A model generated the notes under the pieces. That model did not search any database and was not told where the DNA came from. It was given only the letters and a program-made list of their open reading frames with translations. A DNA stretch of 64,000 nt from Agromyces sp. ISL-38 (GTDB taxonomy: Bacteria; Actinomycetota; Actinomycetes; Actinomycetales; Microbacteriaceae), in the NCBI RefSeq assembly GCF_018613935.1, contig NZ_JAGGPF010000001.1, positions 1 to 64,000 on the forward strand, in the 5' to 3' direction. The stretch's first letter is position 1. Every line of letters starts with the position of its first letter. The translations under genes and the position numbers were made by a program. Positions 60,061 to 64,000 of the stretch are shown here, one piece after another.

Positions 60061-60681
60061 TCAGCGGTCGCCTCCCAGTGGCGAGAGGTCGTCGTCGACC
60101 GTGTCAGGGGTGGGGGCGGGGCGTGTTCCGTCGCGAAGCGGCGAGAGGTCGTCGTGAACGGCGACGGCCGCGTATGCCTCGGCGAACGCGCTGAGGCGCG
60201 TGCCCTGCATGTCTGCAGCACTCACGGCGACCGGTGCGCTTCCCTTCAGCTCGCGCTTCGCGGCATCGCTGAACGGGTGCTCGACCGTGGCCGGCGCGGT
60301 GCCCTTCAGCTCGCGCTTCGCGGCATCGCTGAACGGGTGCTCGACCGTGGCCGGCGCGGTGCCCTTCAGCTCGCGCCATACCTCGGCGCTGAACGGCTGC
60401 TCGACCGTGACCGACAGCACCGACTGCGCGTGGAACTCACGTCGCTCGTCAGCGCTCCAGGGGCGGGATGCGTCCGCCTGCTGCGCGATCGTCTGCGGGC
60501 GCGTCGGCGAGAGGTCGTCCTTGACGATGACGCGGCCGCGGGCGAGACCGATCGCAACGGAGTTGGCCAACGGCTTGAGATCGTCGTTGACCTGGCTCTG
60601 CGCCGCCGCACCGGCGCAACCGCTCAGGAGTACTGCAAGCGACGCGGTGATGACCGCCGCGGCCGCTGTCTTTCTGTTCAT
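60061..60681 (-). CDS. Repeat-containing lipoprotein of unknown function
   Basis: The 206-residue product has a lipoprotein signal (lipobox LLSGC, about residue 22). A central array of 20-residue repeats starts SAEVWRELKGTAPATVEHPF and is followed by two near-identical copies of SDAAKRELKGTAPATVEHPF. Four short acidic motifs (NDDLKPL, KDDLSPTRP, HDDLSPLRDG, DDDLSPLGG) flank the array. No known family. AAAGGAATGGAGCC precedes the ATG. The acidic DDLSP motifs could be binding sites; this is conjecture. Confidence 0.8.
   Translation of the reverse strand: MNRKTAAAAVITASLAVLLSGCAGAAAQSQVNDDLKPLANSVAIGLARGRVIVKDDLSPTRPQTIAQQADASRPWSADERREFHAQSVLSVTVEQPFSAEVWRELKGTAPATVEHPFSDAAKRELKGTAPATVEHPFSDAAKRELKGSAPVAVSAADMQGTRLSAFAEAYAAVAVHDDLSPLRDGTRPAPTPDTVDDDLSPLGGDR
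60242..60360. repeat. 60-bp tandem repeat, two almost perfect copies plus a decayed one
   Basis: Bases 60242-60300 and 60302-60360 are identical over 59 positions. The unit continues in decayed form at 60362-60420. The exact period of 60 keeps the frame. The near identity implies recent duplication or ongoing homogenisation. Confidence 0.95.
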
Positions 60682-61022
60682 GGCTCCATTCCTTTCCGAG
60701 TGGGGATGCCCTGAAGGTATGCGGCGCGCAGCGGCGCCGGATCAGTACCTCCACGCCCTCGCCCTCGGAATAGTCCTGAGAATTCCTCAGTGAAGTTCGC
60801 TCCGCGGATGCTCCGAACGGAGGCTCGCCGCACGAATCGGCCCCACTCGCACGGGTCGGGGGAGTGCGGCGAAGTTCGCTGCGATATCGCGCGCGGACGC
60901 GGGAATCTCGCGCAGGACTGCAAGCAATCGCGGACACTTGCCTCGTAGCCTTGATGCGAGCGGCGATTTCCCGCTGCCGGCAGCGTGCCGATCGGCACCG
61001 ATCCCGAGGAACGGAGGTTCAC
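60682..61022. other. 341-base intergenic region with promoter candidates
   Basis: No credible gene is seen here. It separates divergent lipoprotein and DUF6421 genes. TAGCCT at 60946-60951 is a reasonable -10 box for the DUF6421 gene with a leader of about 65 bases. GAAGTTCGCT occurs twice (near 60791 and 60871), a possible operator or promoter repeat. Confidence 0.4.
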
Positions 61023-62480
61023 ATGTCGAACACCAGCGTCGACGCCATCATCGGCGAACCCGAGGTTCTCGAAGACGAGATCACGTCCGCGCAGCTCGCC
61101 CTCGCCGACGGCGTCGAGCACGACCCGGCGTGGCTCCGCCTCAAGGAGTCGGCGACGAAGCTCCAGTCGCTGCAGGCGAAAGACGGTTCGGTCCCCGAGC
61201 CCGGCGACCGGCCCGCGGCATCCGATCTCGTCGACGCCATCGTCGAATCGATCGAGGCGCTCGCGCCGCGGTTCCCGCACGAGGCGGCGTACCTCGCGGC
61301 ATCCGTTCATGACTTCCGGCGCTGGCAGGCAGAGGATCTCGGCGTACCCGACTTCCTCGACTCGCTCCAGGAGTTCCAGCCGCAACGGCATCGCGTCGAC
61401 GGCATCCGTCATCTCGTGGTCTTCCCCATGTACACGCAGAACGGGTCGACCGACCGGCACGTCGAGGCGCTCGTGGTCGAGACGATCTGGCCCGAGTTCA
61501 TCGCCGCGCTCGAGGCGGGCGACTACTCGAACAAGCTGTTCGTGAGCCTGCGCTTCGTGGACTTCACGCCGGGATACGACACGAACTCGGCGGTGCTCTT
61601 CCCCGAGACCGTCGCGATGCGCGAGGTCCCGTCGTTCACGTGGGGGGCGATCTTCCAGGATCGCGAGGCCGCGCGGTACCGTACCGTCGTGCGCGCGGCA
61701 TCCGGCATCACCAAGCTCGACCTGCCCGACGACGCTGCGCGCCTGCTCGACGACCAGGAGCTCGCCGAGCGCACGTTCGTGATGTGGGACATCATCCACG
61801 ACCGCACCCACATGCGCGGCGACCTGCCGTTCGACCCGTTCATGATCAAGCAGCGCATGCCGTTCTTCCTCTACTCGCTCGAGGAGCTGCGGTGCGACCT
61901 CACCGCGTTCCGCGAGTCGGTGAAGATCACCCGGGCCCTGCGCGCCGGCGCCGCCGCGGGCGAGACGCTCAGTGCCCTCGAGACCGAGACGCTGCACCAC
62001 GCGACGCTCGTGCAGTATGCGGTGATCTTCGATCGCATCTTCCGGTTCGCGATCACGGGCTCGCGCGTGCGCAACTACGACGGGCTCGGCGGGCAGCTGC
62101 TCTTCGCATGGCTGCACCAGAAGGGCGTGCTCGAGTGGACGGATGTCTCGCTGAGCTTCGACTGGGACGCCGTGCCCGACGCCGTCGTGGCGCTCGGCGA
62201 TGCGATCGACGAGCTGTACTGGAAGTCGATCGACCGTCCGAAGACCGCGCACTGGCTCGCGGCGTACGAACTGGTGCGCGGCGTACTCACGCCGAACCCG
62301 GCGTCGGTGTGGGCCGCCGGCCTGCCTCGCGAGGTGCTCGCCGGCCCGCCGAAGGGCTACACCGACCTCGTGATGGACGACGAGTTCCCGCTCTCGATGT
62401 TCTACGAGGCGCTCGACAAGAAGATGAAGCCCGTCATCGAGTCGACCGTCGGCATCACGGGCTCGCAGGGCGATGGCTGA
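61023..62480 (+). CDS. DUF6421-type protein
   Basis: The 485-residue cytosolic protein matches the actinobacterial DUF6421 pattern as I recall it: RHLVVFPMYTQNGSTDRHVEALVV, TVAMREVPSFTWGAIFQDREAARY, FVMWDIIHDRTHMRGDLPFDPFM, FFLYSLEELRCDLTAFRES. The His/Asp/Glu-rich HDRTHMRGD and EELRCD blocks look like metal ligands, suggesting a metalloenzyme. Function unknown. Good GGAGG site before the ATG. The SDR gene overlaps its last eight bases. Confidence 0.85.
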   Translation: MSNTSVDAIIGEPEVLEDEITSAQLALADGVEHDPAWLRLKESATKLQSLQAKDGSVPEPGDRPAASDLVDAIVESIEALAPRFPHEAAYLAASVHDFRRWQAEDLGVPDFLDSLQEFQPQRHRVDGIRHLVVFPMYTQNGSTDRHVEALVVETIWPEFIAALEAGDYSNKLFVSLRFVDFTPGYDTNSAVLFPETVAMREVPSFTWGAIFQDREAARYRTVVRAASGITKLDLPDDAARLLDDQELAERTFVMWDIIHDRTHMRGDLPFDPFMIKQRMPFFLYSLEELRCDLTAFRESVKITRALRAGAAAGETLSALETETLHHATLVQYAVIFDRIFRFAITGSRVRNYDGLGGQLLFAWLHQKGVLEWTDVSLSFDWDAVPDAVVALGDAIDELYWKSIDRPKTAHWLAAYELVRGVLTPNPASVWAAGLPREVLAGPPKGYTDLVMDDEFPLSMFYEALDKKMKPVIESTVGITGSQGDG

Positions 62481-63144
62481 GCCGGGTGTGGCCGGCCGCA
62501 CGGTGCTCGTCACCGGTGCGACCGGATCGGCCGGCCGCGTCGTCGTTCGCGCCTTGCTCGAAGCGGGCGCTCGCGTGGTCGCCGTCGGCAGCGACGAAGA
62601 CCGCCTCGACGCCCTCGAGGCCGAGCTGCCCGGCGCCGTCGGCGAGCGCGCCGACCTCGCCGACGGCGACGACGTGCTCGAGCTCGCGATGCGCGTGCAC
62701 GCCAGGGTCGGCGACATCGACGGAGTCATCCATCTCGTCGGCGGCTGGCGCGGCGGAGGTGGCATCCCCGGCCAGAGCGACGAGGACTACCGGTTCCTCG
62801 AGCGCTCGTTCGCGGCGCTGCGGCACGTGAGCCGCGCTTTCTGGGACGACCTGCTCGCCTCCCACGCGGGTCGCATCGCGATGGTCTCCTCGACGACGGT
62901 CGCCGCTCCCACCGCGGGCGGGGCGAACTACGCCGCCGTCAAGGCCGCGAGCGAGACGTGGATGCGGTCGCTCGCTCACGGGTTCACGACGGCGGGGGCC
63001 ACGGCAGGTGCGACGGCCGCGGCGGTCACGTTCCGCGTGCGCGCGCTCGCGGGGCTCGAAGGCCGGCTCGCGGCATCCGTCGTCGACCTGTGGCGAGCGG
63101 ATGCCGCGACGCTCAACGGAACCGTGACGGAGCTCACCGCCTGA
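62473..63144 (+). CDS. SDR-family oxidoreductase coupled to DUF6421
   Basis: The 223-residue short-chain dehydrogenase has TGATGSAGRVVVRALLEAG, the HLVGGWRGGGG block in place of the usual NNAG, IAMVSSTTVAAP and the catalytic Tyr-Lys NYAAVKAASE. It overlaps the DUF6421 gene by eight bases, which implies a shared pathway. The substrate is unknown. Confidence 0.9.
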   Translation: MAEPGVAGRTVLVTGATGSAGRVVVRALLEAGARVVAVGSDEDRLDALEAELPGAVGERADLADGDDVLELAMRVHARVGDIDGVIHLVGGWRGGGGIPGQSDEDYRFLERSFAALRHVSRAFWDDLLASHAGRIAMVSSTTVAAPTAGGANYAAVKAASETWMRSLAHGFTTAGATAGATAAAVTFRVRALAGLEGRLAASVVDLWRADAATLNGTVTELTA

Positions 63145-63165
63145 CCCGGGAGTCGTCGCGGCGGC

Positions 63166-63837
63166 TCAGCTCGCGCCGGCCGCAACGTGCACGGCGTAGC
63201 CCCAGCAGCCGGCGTCCTCCCAGCGGTAGTCGGCGCCCGTTCCGGTATTGCCGTCGAGCGCGAGCTCCCAAGCGGCGGCCTGCGCGTCGGTGAGGCCGGC
63301 CGGCATGCCGGGGTGGGTGCCGGCCGACGGGTCGTTGTTCCACCATTCCCACATCACGTAGCCCTGGCCGGCTTCGGCCATGCAGTCGCGCACGACCTGC
63401 TGGAACGCGCGCCACGCCTCCTGTTCGGCCGCGGTCGGTGCCGCGGTGGCATCGGGGGTGGCATCGGGGCTCGGCGCGCCGTCGGGACCGGGCGTGGGAG
63501 TCGGAGTGGGAGTCGGGGTGGGAGTCGGCTCCGGCGTCGGAGTGGGAGTCGGCTCGGGAGTCGGGGCCGGGGCCGGCGTCGGCTCCGGAGCCGGCGCGGG
63601 GCTCGGCGGTGTGTTCGCGTCGGAGCCCGCCTCGTCGACGGGCGCAGGCGCGCCGGGAGCAGCCCCGCCGTCATCGCCCTCGACGACGCCGAACCTGTCG
63701 GGCCCCCCGGGAGGCGGCTGCACGTAGCGGGCGTCTTCACGGATCGGGGCGCCCGTCGTGGCGGCGGCGACGCCCATGAACACCGCGCCGATGAGCAGGG
63801 CCACCGAGGCGACGCTCGCCAGCATGACCTTTCGCAC
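63166..63837 (-). CDS. Membrane-anchored protein with Pro/Thr linker and Cys-containing C-domain
   Basis: The protein of about 223 residues has an N-terminal span ([23 protein letters not shown]) and a long Pro/Thr/Ala/Glu linker of PTP and PEP units (about residues 65-115). A C-terminal domain of about 85 residues with two Cys follows ([39 protein letters not shown]). The linker would carry the domain across the wall. The start is taken as GTG 63837 after GGGGG; ATG 63828 is the alternative. I do not recognise the domain. Confidence 0.75.
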   Translation of the reverse strand: MRKVMLASVASVALLIGAVFMGVAAATTGAPIREDARYVQPPPGGPDRFGVVEGDDGGAAPGAPAPVDEAGSDANTPPSPAPAPEPTPAPAPTPEPTPTPTPEPTPTPTPTPTPTPGPDGAPSPDATPDATAAPTAAEQEAWRAFQQVVRDCMAEAGQGYVMWEWWNNDPSAGTHPGMPAGLTDAQAAAWELALDGNTGTGADYRWEDAGCWGYAVHVAAGAS

Positions 63838-63943
63838 CGCGCACCCCCAGCTCGCCTGCACCGCTCAGCCCCTCGGCCTTCCGGCGTGTCCGGTCATGTT
63901 ACACGTCCGACCCGCGAACGGGGGCCTTGACGATGACGCGGAG

Positions 63944-64000
63944 GTGAACGGCGACGGTCAGGAGGGTGACGCGGGCGGCACCCCTGGAGCGGCATCGGGT
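63944..64000 (+). CDS. Possible 5' end of a gene cut by the window edge
   Basis: A GTG at 63944 directly preceded by CGGAG opens 19 codons (VNGDGQEGDAGGTPGAASG) to the edge. The composition, Asp/Gly-rich with third-position G/C, suits an actinobacterial N-terminus, but the stretch is too short to identify. Bases 63838-63943 otherwise hold only the control region of the PT-rich gene. Confidence 0.3.
   Translation, partial: MNGDGQEGDAGGTPGAASG

Overview
The window is a 64 kb piece of a high-GC actinobacterial chromosome, most likely from the family Microbacteriaceae (Agromyces-like). The evidence is the strong G/C bias at third codon positions, dispersed GGTCGAGGAGCG / GGTGGTTGAGTAGCG palindromes between genes, constant use of the words CGGATGCC and GGCATCCG, and many genes whose start codon lies 5-7 bases after a TANNNT -10 box (leaderless transcripts). 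I see no rRNA, tRNA, CRISPR array, insertion sequence or prophage. Most of it reads as ordinary chromosome with metabolic gene blocks.

Layout. 1-6.3 kb: a truncated proline-rich gene, pyrE, a 40-residue membrane protein, a LysR regulator, a lipoprotein, a crotonase-family enzyme, pncC and a membrane protein divergent from a TetR regulator. 6.9-17.2 kb: a nine-gene minus-strand operon for reductive pyrimidine (uracil / dihydrouracil / beta-alanine) catabolism. It encodes beta-ureidopropionase, dihydropyrimidinase, an F420-type luciferase-like oxidoreductase, an NMT1-type ABC importer, a class III aminotransferase and MmsA, and it is divergent from a MocR-type regulator. 19-24 kb: an RraA-like gene, a C-rich low-complexity tract, a DUF222-HNH gene with a tandem repeat built on its own 3' end, and an EF-G-like GTPase.

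24-39 kb is a coenzyme F420 island. It holds cofD, the three-gene ABC cassette proposed to import F420-0, a secreted gamma-glutamyltranspeptidase, F420-dependent glucose-6-phosphate dehydrogenase (fgd), cofC, a second FGD-like enzyme and cofE. An ABC exporter with a LolA-like secreted protein is interspersed. Together these genes can make, elongate and recycle F420 and supply F420H2. The F420-type enzyme in the pyrimidine operon may use that supply. fbiC (FO synthase) is not in the window.

39-50 kb: housekeeping and small genes (xthA, a Ser/Thr kinase, a hydrolase lacking its nucleophile, SDR, GNAT, DUF5671 and DUF4190 membrane proteins, a TetR regulator with a clear operator next to an MFS pump, an AlkD-like glycosylase). 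50.8-60 kb: a carbohydrate island with a ribose/xylose-type ABC importer on the minus strand. Divergent from it are a DeoR regulator, a D-2-hydroxyacid dehydrogenase, two FGGY kinases and a histidine phosphatase with overlapping stops and starts. 60-64 kb: a repeat lipoprotein, a DUF6421 protein overlapped by an SDR, a PT-rich membrane-anchored protein and the possible start of a further gene at the edge.

The strongest leads are (i) the F420 island, where a secreted gamma-glutamyl hydrolase next to an F420-0 importer and CofE suggests salvage of environmental polyglutamylated F420; (ii) the pyrimidine operon, which has an F420-type enzyme where a dihydropyrimidine dehydrogenase would be expected; and (iii) the two-kinase carbohydrate cluster, whose substrate I cannot name.
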